64,000 bases of DNA. It comes from an uncultured Porphyromonadaceae bacterium. GTDB lineage: Bacteria; Bacteroidota; Bacteroidia; Bacteroidales; Muribaculaceae. Both the position numbers and the translations under genes were made by a program. The stretch is taken from the NCBI GenBank assembly GCA_946414395.1, contig CAMKOE010000007.1, positions 1-64,000 on the forward strand, read 5' to 3'. The notes beneath the pieces were generated by a model. The model did no database searches. It had not been told where the DNA came from and saw nothing but the letters and a program-made list of their open reading frames with translations. This document shows, in pieces, positions 1 to 9,085 of the stretch (position 1 is the stretch's first letter; each line of letters opens with the position of its first letter).

Positions 1-173
1 AGGAATCCTACCTGCTTGAGGTCGAGGATGCCGGTGGCACCACCTGGTACTCCGGTCAGCTCAACACGAGCGGGATCCCCACTGTGTATTATGTGAACCT
101 GCAGCCGCAGAACACGTATATAATAAGGATCTCGTCGGCGAACCATTACTTCTACGGAATACTGGAATTATGA
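1..173 (+). CDS. C-terminal end of an unknown beta-rich protein (5' partial)
   Basis: The reading frame is open from base 3 to a TGA at 171-173, giving 56 residues that end in YGILEL. The tail is made of short alternating hydrophobic strands with Gly and Asn turns, including WYSGQL and YYVNL. It resembles the end of the small beta-sandwich proteins of the DUF3244 kind that are common in Bacteroidales, but the fragment is too short to be sure. The start lies outside the window. Confidence 0.55.
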   Translation, partial: ESYLLEVEDAGGTTWYSGQLNTSGIPTVYYVNLQPQNTYIIRISSANHYFYGILEL

Positions 174-247
174 TGATCATCTGATTACAGAATGAATAAT
201 CAATGCTGTTATTAATGACAAAATTATAACTGTTATATTCTTTCTAT

Positions 248-988
248 ATGAAACAACTATTTTTATTATTCGTAGTACTTTTGATGGTTTGCTCTTGTTC
301 AGACGAAATCCTGAATGAGGAAAATCATCAAGCAATTTTGGGCGCTTCCAATGTTACCTTCTCGTTTGATTCGATTACATCTCCAGCCAACTGGAGAACA
401 TATCAGTCTTTAGAGGAGATGCTTGAAGCATGCCAAATTCCTGAAGACAAGCTTTCTTCTATGTCTACAGATGAACTTATTGAAGTCTGTATGAGCCATC
501 CTTTACATTCAATCTATTTCGCTTACGATAACGAGTTAGACGGAGCAAAGGTGGTTTTTGAAAACTTCAATGGTTTTCAAGAACTGAAGAGACGAAGCGA
601 TGCACCCGAAAAGGTTATAGATTTCTACTCAGATGTCAATTTCAATACAAAGGCTCAACACCTAAGACGTAAAAACTTCTCAAAATTCACCTATATAGGA
701 TTTATTGAACTGTATTTGGCGTCAAAGGAGTTGCCGGATTTATATGAGGGTTCTAATCTTATGTATTTGGAACGTATCTCAAATGAAGTTCTTGATATGA
801 AATTGGCACAACCCGTCAAAAAAATGCATTCAATAAGTCGCTCTCTTCTTATAAATTCGCAAATAGCGATTGAAAGAGGAAATCTATCACAAGAGGACGA
901 AAAAGTCCTAAAAGCGTTTGTCTTGTCTGGTGGTAAAGAGCAAGACCCACAAGTTTATACTACTGTATCAACAATTATTTCAAAATAG
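248..988 (+). CDS. Hypothetical lipoprotein
   Basis: This 246-residue protein has a signal peptide of the lipoprotein type, MKQLFLLFVVLLMVCSC, with the lipobox cysteine at about residue 17 followed by Ser-Asp, so it is expected in the cell envelope. The mature part is mostly helical and charged, with no motif that I recognise. It is the first gene of a tight + strand run: the next gene starts 10 bases downstream. AT content is higher than in the region after 25 kb. The function is unknown. Confidence 0.7.
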   Translation: MKQLFLLFVVLLMVCSCSDEILNEENHQAILGASNVTFSFDSITSPANWRTYQSLEEMLEACQIPEDKLSSMSTDELIEVCMSHPLHSIYFAYDNELDGAKVVFENFNGFQELKRRSDAPEKVIDFYSDVNFNTKAQHLRRKNFSKFTYIGFIELYLASKELPDLYEGSNLMYLERISNEVLDMKLAQPVKKMHSISRSLLINSQIAIERGNLSQEDEKVLKAFVLSGGKEQDPQVYTTVSTIISK

Positions 989-998
989 GCATAGAACT

Positions 999-1817
999 AT
1001 GAAGCAACTAGTTTATTATATATTATTAATCGTTTGTTGTGCATCAGCATATGCAGACACGTACTCCACAATCTATACTAAGGGCGGACAAGCAATTGAA
1101 GTAATCATTAGAGACGAATGGTATAGCGAAACTGAAATACAAGAAATTAACGATGAATGTTGTGAGGATTTCCCATTGGCTACACTCTTGGCTGATGCGA
1201 CTTCAACCTACAACTGCCATAGCTATGCATGGAATCTATCAGATGGTGGCACCACCGTTTGCTGGATTAATCAATTTACTGCATCAGGTCAAGCAAACTT
1301 ATCAAAATATTGGACTAATGATTATTATTCAGAGACAACAGAGGCGAATGCCGTTAAGGTTTTTTACTATTTAAGCGATCACTCTGCTATTGTTTCTCCG
1401 ACGGTTACAGGAATGTACGAGTCTAAATGGGGATCGGCTCCTTTAATGCGACATGCTCCCTCCTATGGACCATATTTAAATATGAGTTATCGTAAGTACT
1501 ACAAACATATAGTGCCTACCCCGACGACAGGTTTTATTACTTGTAGTAATGGAATCGGTTCTATAGGACGAAATGTTGCAGCAAATTACTGTGCAGTAAT
1601 GTCTTCGTCAAGTACTATTACGATGGTTTGCTCCATTGAGACTGCTAAAGGCGATGATGCTATTGAAGAAGGTTATGCCGTTGTTAACAACACTTTCAGC
1701 AATGGTGTCAATGTGACTTTCACACGCGCTGGCATTTATGAAATGTACCTAAATTTCTACAACCAATTCAATGAACTTTTAGGGTCGTATTGGTTTGAAC
1801 CTGTTGTAACTCAATAA
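999..1817 (+). CDS. Secreted protein with Cys-His motifs, possible NlpC/P60-like cysteine peptidase
   Basis: I chose the ATG at 999 because it gives a clean signal peptide (MKQLVYYILLIVCCASAYA, cleavage before Asp20); the open frame continues further upstream without one. The 272-residue protein has a motif YNCHSYAW (Cys73, His74) and a later strand with DHSAIV (His128), followed by SKWG and RH (His152). A Cys at a helix start and a His on a following strand is the order of NlpC/P60 and CHAP peptidases, so a secreted cysteine peptidase or amidase fold is plausible, but I cannot confirm the family. The C-terminal 100 residues look like a beta domain. It sits 10 bases after one lipoprotein gene and 10 before another. 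Confidence 0.6.
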   Translation: MKQLVYYILLIVCCASAYADTYSTIYTKGGQAIEVIIRDEWYSETEIQEINDECCEDFPLATLLADATSTYNCHSYAWNLSDGGTTVCWINQFTASGQANLSKYWTNDYYSETTEANAVKVFYYLSDHSAIVSPTVTGMYESKWGSAPLMRHAPSYGPYLNMSYRKYYKHIVPTPTTGFITCSNGIGSIGRNVAANYCAVMSSSSTITMVCSIETAKGDDAIEEGYAVVNNTFSNGVNVTFTRAGIYEMYLNFYNQFNELLGSYWFEPVVTQ

Positions 1818-1827
1818 AGTTTTAACT

Positions 1828-2382
1828 ATGAAAGCAAATATCATTATTATTTTGTTTTTGATGGCTTTCGCGTTATCATCGTGTGGCCATGACGAGCCGG
1901 ATGATCCTAATGCAGTAACTCGTGTGCAGGATGGCAATGGGAAAGTGTTTTTGGAGAACGGTTTGCTTGTTGAGGCAAATCTGAATTATACCCAAAATGA
2001 CTTGATCAATGCCCTAACCACTTATGAATGGGAGCGAGATTATTGTTTTTATTATGACAATAAAACAATCTCGAACAAAACTGACATCAGCGCGATGCCC
2101 ATTCTCATGCATACTGACATGACTATTGAATTTGACTTTCCAATTGAATCTGCAAGATTACGTGACATGAGCGTGTCTGGAAAACAGATCACTGTAAGTA
2201 TGCGACATGATCCAATATCGGGTTCCTATTATCCTGATGAAACCCTTACGGTTGTTGCACTTGACTTGACTCAATCTTACGGAAGAATTGTCATGGACAG
2301 AAAACTCAGTTGGGATGTTGATGGTTACTTGACAAACTCTCTCTACGTACGAATGGTTTGGAAAGCTAAAATGGCAAATTAG
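1828..2382 (+). CDS. Hypothetical lipoprotein
   Basis: The 184-residue protein has a lipoprotein signal, MKANIIIILFLMAFALSSC, with the lipobox LSSC and Cys19, then an acidic linker (HDEPDDPN). The rest is predicted beta-rich, for example TIEFDFPIESARLRDMSVSG. No catalytic motif is visible. It ends 3 bases before the TonB-dependent receptor gene, so the two are almost certainly cotranscribed. It may be a surface accessory of that receptor, but this is only an inference from position. Confidence 0.7.
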   Translation: MKANIIIILFLMAFALSSCGHDEPDDPNAVTRVQDGNGKVFLENGLLVEANLNYTQNDLINALTTYEWERDYCFYYDNKTISNKTDISAMPILMHTDMTIEFDFPIESARLRDMSVSGKQITVSMRHDPISGSYYPDETLTVVALDLTQSYGRIVMDRKLSWDVDGYLTNSLYVRMVWKAKMAN

Positions 2383-2385
2383 CGT

Positions 2386-4818
2386 ATGAAAAATGCCGCA
2401 TTATTGTTTTTTCTGACAATGTGCGCGTTACCATTAGGGGCGGCCTCGGTTGACACGACAACAGTCGCCCTTAATAATGATAGCAGCACATTATCTCGTG
2501 GCGTGCATCTCGAGAATGTGGTGGTCTATGGCAGCCGCAACAACTTCGGTGTGGCTTCATCTCAGATGAGTGCCGTAACACTCAACAAGGAGCAAATCAT
2601 GTCTGTCCCCGTGTTCTTGGGCGAGCCTGATGTGCTCAAGTCCATCCAGAAACTCCCTGGTGTTCAGTCGGGCACTGAAGGCAGTGCAGGGATTTTTGTA
2701 CGTGGAGGGGATTACGACCAAAACTACATCACCCTTGACGGTTCGGCCATCTACAATGCCGAACATATGCGAGGGTATGTCGGGGCGATCAATCCAGATA
2801 TGGTGCAGAGCATCAACTTCTATCGAGGTGCTTTTCCTGCCCGCTATGGCTCGCGCCTGTCAAGCGTAATTGACGTGGGTATCAAGGAGGGCGACTATAA
2901 TCGTTATCACGGTCTGTTAAGTCTGGGAACATTGTCTAGCCGCATCCAGGTCGAAGGTCCCATCTGGAAAGGGCACACATCTTTCAATGTGGCGGCCCGC
3001 CTGTCCTATTTTGACTTGATTGCCAAGCCAGTGTTGAAGCACTTCTATGACCGACCCGAAGCGTTGCAGCCTTATAGCAATATGCACTACTATGACATCA
3101 CTGCTAAGGTCGTACACCGGTTCAACGACCGTAACCGCCTCTCAGCGGTATTCTACTATGGGGAGGACATTGACAATGAATCACCCACTGATAGCCGCCG
3201 CAGTGAAAGCACCATAGGCAGAGTTGATATCTTGACCGAAAAGCAATACAAGGAGGATGATTACCGTGCAAGCAGCAACGAGAGCCGGTGGAACAATCTG
3301 CTTTCGAGCCTCTATTTTACATCGTTTGTCAACGAAAGCCACCGCTTGAACATCAATCTGAACTATAGCCAATATGAGTATGATATGTCGATCAGTAATA
3401 GGATTGACGACAAAATCACCGACCTATACCGTTTGTACTATAACCATGAAGAAACGAGCCGTATCACCTCACATTCGGGAATCAAAGACTTGGCATTGAC
3501 ATTTGATGCTTCGTGGCAAGCAAATGAAGACCATTGGTTGCGCTATGGTCTCAAGCTATCCAAGCAGTGGCTCAATCCAAACACTTCGGTTTTCAAGGAT
3601 GCCACGATTCAACGCTACCGTGGCGGCTTGAACTATGATGGCGATGAATCATTATATAACCCGAAATATGATGAGACAAGTGAATATATCGACTACACCA
3701 GTGGTGAGGAAATGAACATCAACAATCTCGCGTTATATGCTGAGGACGACTTCTCGCTATTTCACAATCTCAAACTCAACTATGGACTGCGTCTAAGTTC
3801 ATATTTCGTCACCGACAGATCCTATCTTGCCCTCGAACCGCGAGTATCGTTACGGTATCTGTTTAGTAACCACTTATCACTCAAAGTCTCCTATTCCAAT
3901 ATGACTCAGGGTATTCACCGGTTGGTTACAAACAACCTAATCATGCCCAGTGACATCTGGGTGCCGATAACAAAAGATGTTCCACTGATGAAAAGCAATC
4001 TCTATGGTTTGGGAATAAACTATGAGTGGAAGGGGATCACCTTTGCTGTAGAGGGTTATTACAAGACCATTGACAATGTGCTTGAATACCGTAATGGCGC
4101 ATCTTATTTCATCACCGCCCGCAACTGGCAGGATATAGTAGCCATTGGCAAGGGGCGTAGTTTCGGCTTTGAGGTGCTTGTCGAGAGAAAGGTTGGCAAC
4201 ACTACTGGCTGGTTGAGTTACACATGGTCTAAAGCACTTCGTACTTTTGACCGCCCCGGCAATGAAATCAATGGCGGTCTAGAGTTCTATGCATCAACTG
4301 ACCACCGACACAATTTCTCTGTCAATGTGATGCATCATTTCGCATTGTCCAAGAAATTGGGGCTGGACTTTAGCGCAGCTTGGAGTTATCAGTCTGGCCG
4401 TCGCGGCACAGTGCCGTATGGCATCACCTATGGTCAAAGTATATATGAATTTGTCGGTCGTTATCCTGTGGTAGCTTATGGAGAGGTCTTGTTTTACATA
4501 GAAAATTGGACAACTGTTTTAGGCGATATCGGGATTGATACCCGATTGGGTAGCCCGGCAGGAGACGTGCAGCCTTTCCATTCATTTAGAAATATCAACG
4601 ATTTTAAACTTCCCGATTCACACCATCTTGACGTCAATGCCAACTTGTCCATCAAGCACCGACTTGGTGAAAGCGTGATAGGCCTCGGCATCTATAATGT
4701 CTATAATCATTACAACGTCAGCAATGTGTATATCGGTTACAGGGATAATAAAGCCGTCTTAAAAGGTATATGTCCTTTCCCATTTATGCCGTCAATCAGT
4801 TTCACCCAAAAGTTTTAG
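2386..4818 (+). CDS. TonB-dependent outer membrane receptor
   Basis: This 810-residue protein has a Sec signal peptide (MKNAALLFFLTMCALPLGAAS), a plug domain at about residues 45-165 with the characteristic stretches LPGVQSG, FVRGGDYDQN and PARYGSRLSSVID, and then a long run of beta strands forming the barrel. It ends in PFMPSISFTQKF, a typical outer membrane C-terminus with terminal Phe. It lacks the CarboxypepD-like regulatory domain that often precedes the plug in Bacteroidetes receptors, and it has no extra STN domain. The gene 3 bases downstream encodes a DUF4249 protein, the usual partner of this receptor subtype. The substrate cannot be told from sequence. Confidence 0.9.
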   Translation: MKNAALLFFLTMCALPLGAASVDTTTVALNNDSSTLSRGVHLENVVVYGSRNNFGVASSQMSAVTLNKEQIMSVPVFLGEPDVLKSIQKLPGVQSGTEGSAGIFVRGGDYDQNYITLDGSAIYNAEHMRGYVGAINPDMVQSINFYRGAFPARYGSRLSSVIDVGIKEGDYNRYHGLLSLGTLSSRIQVEGPIWKGHTSFNVAARLSYFDLIAKPVLKHFYDRPEALQPYSNMHYYDITAKVVHRFNDRNRLSAVFYYGEDIDNESPTDSRRSESTIGRVDILTEKQYKEDDYRASSNESRWNNLLSSLYFTSFVNESHRLNINLNYSQYEYDMSISNRIDDKITDLYRLYYNHEETSRITSHSGIKDLALTFDASWQANEDHWLRYGLKLSKQWLNPNTSVFKDATIQRYRGGLNYDGDESLYNPKYDETSEYIDYTSGEEMNINNLALYAEDDFSLFHNLKLNYGLRLSSYFVTDRSYLALEPRVSLRYLFSNHLSLKVSYSNMTQGIHRLVTNNLIMPSDIWVPITKDVPLMKSNLYGLGINYEWKGITFAVEGYYKTIDNVLEYRNGASYFITARNWQDIVAIGKGRSFGFEVLVERKVGNTTGWLSYTWSKALRTFDRPGNEINGGLEFYASTDHRHNFSVNVMHHFALSKKLGLDFSAAWSYQSGRRGTVPYGITYGQSIYEFVGRYPVVAYGEVLFYIENWTTVLGDIGIDTRLGSPAGDVQPFHSFRNINDFKLPDSHHLDVNANLSIKHRLGESVIGLGIYNVYNHYNVSNVYIGYRDNKAVLKGICPFPFMPSISFTQKF

Positions 4819-4821
4819 TCC

Positions 4822-5835
4822 ATGAATGAATTGAAATCAACAATAATTATTCTTGCCACTTTGGTCGTCTTTTTGACGAGTTGCGAGAAAGACATTGACT
4901 TCAACAGTCAATATGAAAGCGGCATAGCGATTTATTCCCTCGTTATGCCCGGAGAGCCCTTTACTTTGAGAGTTTCGCGTTCGTTCAGCGTGAACGACAA
5001 CCCGGTTGTCATTTACTCTCACTACTCGGAGTACTACAGCGAAATTGATTCCCTCTATCGTTCTGAGATCGTGATAAAAGATGCTACTGCCGAAGTAATC
5101 GTAAATGGTGCCGACAAATATTCCTTGCATTACGATGAAACAAAACCCTATGTTTACGTTTGCGATTACATACCAAAGGAGGGCGACAATATTGCCATAA
5201 CAGTCAATGCTGCGGGATATAAGGCCATCAGTGCTACAGCCAAAGTTGAGAAAGCTCAGAAAGTAGAGATAGTCAAAACTGAAGTGGTTTATAAAGAGAA
5301 TGGCTATGATGGTTCCACGATAATGGTAAATCCGTTATTCAAATATGGGGTCGATTCTGTGATGTTGATAACAATGCGTCTAAACGACCCTGTTGGGGAA
5401 CACAACTTCTACCGACTGAAAGTGCGCGGTGTCGCTGAGGGAGAAGAAGTAATTGTTGGCTCAATCACTCGTCGGTTTTATTCGCTTTGTGATGTCTTTG
5501 ACTCAGATGATATCATTTTTGCCGACAACCAATTGACTAAACCCTTTGGCGATTGGAAAGCGGGATTCAGCAACGTGTTCGATGATCACTTGTTTAATGG
5601 CCAGAGTTACACCTTTACTGTTGAAACACGGAAAAGATACTGCGACAATCCTCGCGTGATTGTTGAACTTGAAACAATCAGCCAAGACCTGTACTATTTC
5701 TTGAAATCCTATCAGGTGTTTCGCATCTCCACCGATGATGTATATATGAATCCTATTGGCTTATACAGCAACATCGTCAATGGATGGGGCATCTTCGGCA
5801 CCTTGAGTTATGACCGTCATATCATATACTATTGA
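4822..5835 (+). CDS. DUF4249 domain lipoprotein, partner of the TonB receptor
   Basis: The 337-residue protein starts with a lipoprotein signal ending in FLTSCEKDIDF (Cys21), which is the characteristic start of DUF4249 proteins. It is followed by a beta-rich domain with IYSLVMPGEPFTLRVSRSFS and later YRLKVRGVAEG. Genes of this family almost always follow a TonB-dependent receptor, as here, and are thought to be surface or periplasmic accessories of uptake. The C-terminus keeps NPIGLYSNIVNGWGIFG, a stretch typical of the family. The molecular function is unknown. It is the last gene of the operon; no clear terminator hairpin was found after it. Confidence 0.88.
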   Translation: MNELKSTIIILATLVVFLTSCEKDIDFNSQYESGIAIYSLVMPGEPFTLRVSRSFSVNDNPVVIYSHYSEYYSEIDSLYRSEIVIKDATAEVIVNGADKYSLHYDETKPYVYVCDYIPKEGDNIAITVNAAGYKAISATAKVEKAQKVEIVKTEVVYKENGYDGSTIMVNPLFKYGVDSVMLITMRLNDPVGEHNFYRLKVRGVAEGEEVIVGSITRRFYSLCDVFDSDDIIFADNQLTKPFGDWKAGFSNVFDDHLFNGQSYTFTVETRKRYCDNPRVIVELETISQDLYYFLKSYQVFRISTDDVYMNPIGLYSNIVNGWGIFGTLSYDRHIIYY

Positions 5836-6504
5836 TTCTAATCCGTTGAGCTGGCTTTTAATACGGATTTTAAATTTCTTTATCTTTTGTGTTATTTTCC
5901 TAAATAGCCGAAGACGATATAGCTGCATTCATCTGGTTTGTATTCAATGAATTAATGAAACCTCGACACACTTTTTCTAACGAACAACAACGATATTGCA
6001 GCATTTCCCAACGAATAATTTGTTCATTCGGCATTAGACAAATGAGAATTGCTAAATCCTGCGTGGGAAGATTCAACGCTTTCAATCTACAAAGTTTCCA
6101 TTAACTATATGTGCAAAACCGTACAGCTCTCAATCTGGATAAGTCAAACCATTAAATGCTGTATCTATGGAATAACAGAGCATATTGTTACAGGTACCAG
6201 GATGAATCAATTACGGCCGTTTTGTCGTGTTACGCAATTAATGATGATTGCTAATCAGGGAGTAGAAAATTTACTATTCGCTCGTTACCAATGAATAACG
6301 AAGTATTTTTTTACACTTGGGGTGAAAAGCAAACCATTGACAGGATAATCGGAGCGTGCTGTGCCACCCGCAGATGAAAATACAATACCCCAAAACGGAC
6401 TATGCTGTTACAGTTTTGTTGTAGCAGTCTACCCTTTTTACATTATTTGCTACCAATCATTAGCATCCAGTTCTTATACTAAGTATGGCATCAAAAATGA
6501 AAAC
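5836..6504. other. 669-base gene-poor stretch at the left side of the accessory island
   Basis: This AT-rich interval separates the receptor operon from the convergent TIR operon. It holds only short open frames on both strands that lack supported starts, so I call no gene. A - strand frame at 5900-6085 (ending in NTNQMNAAISSSAI) could be a gene remnant but is not recognised. The left end of the integrated element should lie in or near this stretch; I could not identify a direct repeat matching the right end. Confidence 0.5.
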
Positions 6505-7116
6505 TTAATAATTACCATTCTTTCTCCTCATCTTCCTACTCAAATCATAGGGCTGTGTCTGTCGGTTGTTATAGGCGTTGTCTAGCATCATTCTGAGGTT
6601 TTCAGGTGTTAGTTTTTTCCATGTTGTCACCGATATCTTGACACCATCTTTCAACAAATTGTCTATAATGCGTTCGGGCATATCAGGGTAACGTCTCTCG
6701 TATTCACTTCTTGAATCAACATGAACCCAACTTGAAATTTCAGGATATATCTGCGCCTTCTCATTAGCATATGGTATATGGCAATCATCACAATGGGTTT
6801 CTGGCAACATTACTACAACAATCCCTGATCTTTTATTAATCTTACCGTCATACATACTTGAATAAATCTCCCAATCCACGTGCTTACGGTGTCGAGTGTT
6901 TGGCCCTACAAGTAGAATTGTTACAGAAGTATCTCTAAGATATTCATCACGAATTGTCTCTCGTATTCTTTGATCATCCCAGTCGTCTGGAATGTCTCCC
7001 GTATCAACTGAGCCATCAATAAAAATGTCATTTTCTTTAGCCCACTCTACTAAACAATCTTTATAATGTTGATCATCACGATGGTAAAAACTTACGAATA
7101 CTCTATGCATGTCCAA
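6505..7116 (-). CDS. ThsB-like TIR domain protein (MTH538/DUF1863 type)
   Basis: The 203-residue protein starts with RVFVSFYHRDD, the first strand and loop of MTH538-type TIR-like domains, to which Thoeris ThsB belongs. It has TILLVGPNTRHRKHVDWEI at 66-84, where Glu83 in VDWEI is at the position of the catalytic glutamate of NAD-cleaving TIRs. Later HCDDCHIPY and YPEISSW complete the domain, and a basic tail (RKMRRKNG) ends the protein. In Thoeris, ThsB makes a cyclic ADP-ribose signal from NAD on phage infection. This is the third gene of the operon; it overlaps the preceding gene by 14 bases. Function here is inferred from family and context. Confidence 0.8.
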   Translation of the reverse strand: MDMHRVFVSFYHRDDQHYKDCLVEWAKENDIFIDGSVDTGDIPDDWDDQRIRETIRDEYLRDTSVTILLVGPNTRHRKHVDWEIYSSMYDGKINKRSGIVVVMLPETHCDDCHIPYANEKAQIYPEISSWVHVDSRSEYERRYPDMPERIIDNLLKDGVKISVTTWKKLTPENLRMMLDNAYNNRQTQPYDLSRKMRRKNGNY

Positions 7117-9085
7117 TAGTATTTTTTAGTCCTTTAATTATCAAACCTACAATCTCGATAACATCTGTAGATTGGAATAAGATATAATTATCTTCATCTT
7201 CCAGCCCATTGTTAAGGCAGGATAAACCATCTGCTACAAATTCTTCCAATTTGTCATAGCCGATGTCTATATTCTTATCACGGCAGAAAGACATGAACTC
7301 AGCATTACGAGGTGCCTTGCTCGCTTCTATTATTACATCATCAACCACTTTTTCTTTTTTTATCAAAGATGTAAGTAGAGAAGCGGCACCACCAAATCCA
7401 CCTAACAGATATACTGGATGACCAACTTCCACTGCTTGAACGAATTCCTCTATTACGCCAGCCATAAAACCACTAAAGCCAGTTGTGCGTCCACCAAGTA
7501 TAATTCTAGCATCCGTATCAGCTTCCATCTGCTTTCGCATTTTCAATAATGATAACGCATAGATATAGTTATTATTATTATTGATCGGTGCAATTGGTTT
7601 GTTTTTATCTCCACTGTATTCTTCAGGGCATTCTACGAATACTGGTTTTACACGACTATTTACATATTGCAATCTTGTCTCAGTGGTAAAACTAAGATGA
7701 ATTGGCCATGCAAAATAATTGCGAAAAAAGAATGTTTCTCTATCTACGTTGCCTTGATAATTCTTATACTGTAATGACATGTCGCTAAAAAGTTCCGTAA
7801 AGCCATCTCGCCTTAAATCGCCCCCATATGTCATATTAGCACCTGCTATTAGCAAATGTCGTGAGAGTTCTATGGTCAAGTCTCGTATCATATCTGTTCC
7901 ATATCCTAGTACATCTGAATTTGGAACTTCTGACACGGAAACCGCTACACTCTTTCCTTTTAGATTTACTGTTTGTGCTAGCAATTGCATCGGAGTGAGA
8001 AACAGCTTTTCTTTTCCTGCTATCTTCTTCAAGACATCCAATTCATCCTTAGTAAGAGGTGGCTCAGGATAAATGATATTCGATGCAAGTTCTTCATATA
8101 CATAAGAATAGGCCTCAGGTGAAAATGGTAATACCTTAAATGTGCTTCTGTCTGGTTCCTCCATTTCCTTACGAAGGTTCTCCAAATACTGTGCTTGACA
8201 ATATTGATCTAATGCTGTTCGTAATATCAGTATCAGAACATCTACCCAGTTGTCGTTGAAACGGATATACGGTATGTTAGAAATGTATGGAAAGCAACGT
8301 TTCACTTCACCATCAAGTAGGCTCACTGCTATTGCAGGTATCTTATTACTCTTTGCAAGGAGGACCTCCTTTTGGCACCATTCTCTTTCAGAATAGGTAT
8401 TTGAATTCAAGATGACGAGTAGTGATCGTTCTCCTGCTGCATTGTTCTTTATTTGATTTTCAAAGTCCTGTCCATCGAGAATATCACTAGCATCAAAGAA
8501 TGAATCCAACTTTGTTTTTGAGCGAATGAAATCTCTGAATTCTATTGCACGTTTTTGACCAATTTTATTCTCATCTTTCTTTGAGTGACTGATAAAAATC
8601 TTTAGTTTTGTCAGTTCTTTTCTGATAATAAAACGGATAATGTTGTCAAATAATCGTATCTGAAATTCCTCCCAATTATCTCGTATAGAGAATGACTTCA
8701 AGCGTATAAACTGTTTGTCAGATAGACCATGACCGATGTCAAAGGCAAATTTGCTCAATTCAACACAAACAATCTGTACCTTATCAGGATTATCATGTTC
8801 TAGTGCCACTACTTCTCCTAAATACTTTTTCCACACATCACTACAATACATTTCGTCATCTACTAATAGTAAGATAAATGTTTTGTCTGTATTATCCAAA
8901 CTGATTGACATTATATCGCTCATTTTCTCGTCATCTCCAGTTCGCAGATAAACAGGGATGTCTAAGCCGTCCTCAAAAGGATGGTTTGCATCACGACAAA
9001 GTAGTTTATAGATATCACTATAAGTGGCTTTGCCTTGCTCATACTGACTATGAAACAAAACGTATACAGCTAAATTCTTTTTCAT
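7103..9085 (-). CDS. TIR-TIR-SLOG protein, putative Thoeris-like sensor/effector
   Basis: This 660-residue protein has three parts. Residues 1-150 look like a degenerate TIR-like fold (AVYVLFHS, then FILLLVDDEMY and Trp85...Glu91). Residues 160-290 are a clear TIR domain: LKIFISHSKKDE, FFDASDILDG, LLVILNSNTYSEREWCQKE with the catalytic-position Glu240. Residues 375-590 look like a SLOG domain of the Rossmann type that binds nucleotide-derived ligands: SVAVSVSEV, MTYGGDLRRDGFT at 418-430, and VYLLGGFGGAASLL at 558-571. In Thoeris ThsA the SLOG domain senses the TIR product and switches on an NADase; here a TIR would replace SIR2 as effector. It overlaps its neighbours by 4 and 14 bases. Domain limits are by eye. 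Confidence 0.78.
   Translation of the reverse strand: MKKNLAVYVLFHSQYEQGKATYSDIYKLLCRDANHPFEDGLDIPVYLRTGDDEKMSDIMSISLDNTDKTFILLLVDDEMYCSDVWKKYLGEVVALEHDNPDKVQIVCVELSKFAFDIGHGLSDKQFIRLKSFSIRDNWEEFQIRLFDNIIRFIIRKELTKLKIFISHSKKDENKIGQKRAIEFRDFIRSKTKLDSFFDASDILDGQDFENQIKNNAAGERSLLVILNSNTYSEREWCQKEVLLAKSNKIPAIAVSLLDGEVKRCFPYISNIPYIRFNDNWVDVLILILRTALDQYCQAQYLENLRKEMEEPDRSTFKVLPFSPEAYSYVYEELASNIIYPEPPLTKDELDVLKKIAGKEKLFLTPMQLLAQTVNLKGKSVAVSVSEVPNSDVLGYGTDMIRDLTIELSRHLLIAGANMTYGGDLRRDGFTELFSDMSLQYKNYQGNVDRETFFFRNYFAWPIHLSFTTETRLQYVNSRVKPVFVECPEEYSGDKNKPIAPINNNNNYIYALSLLKMRKQMEADTDARIILGGRTTGFSGFMAGVIEEFVQAVEVGHPVYLLGGFGGAASLLTSLIKKEKVVDDVIIEASKAPRNAEFMSFCRDKNIDIGYDKLEEFVADGLSCLNNGLEDEDNYILFQSTDVIEIVGLIIKGLKNTIGHA

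Noticed and set aside
6056-6072. An 11-base match CTGCGTGGGAA to the 3' end of mnmE (25090-25100), considered as attL
   Set aside because: The two copies are in opposite orientation, whereas integration leaves direct repeats. The match also does not extend beyond about 11 bases, so chance is the simplest reading.
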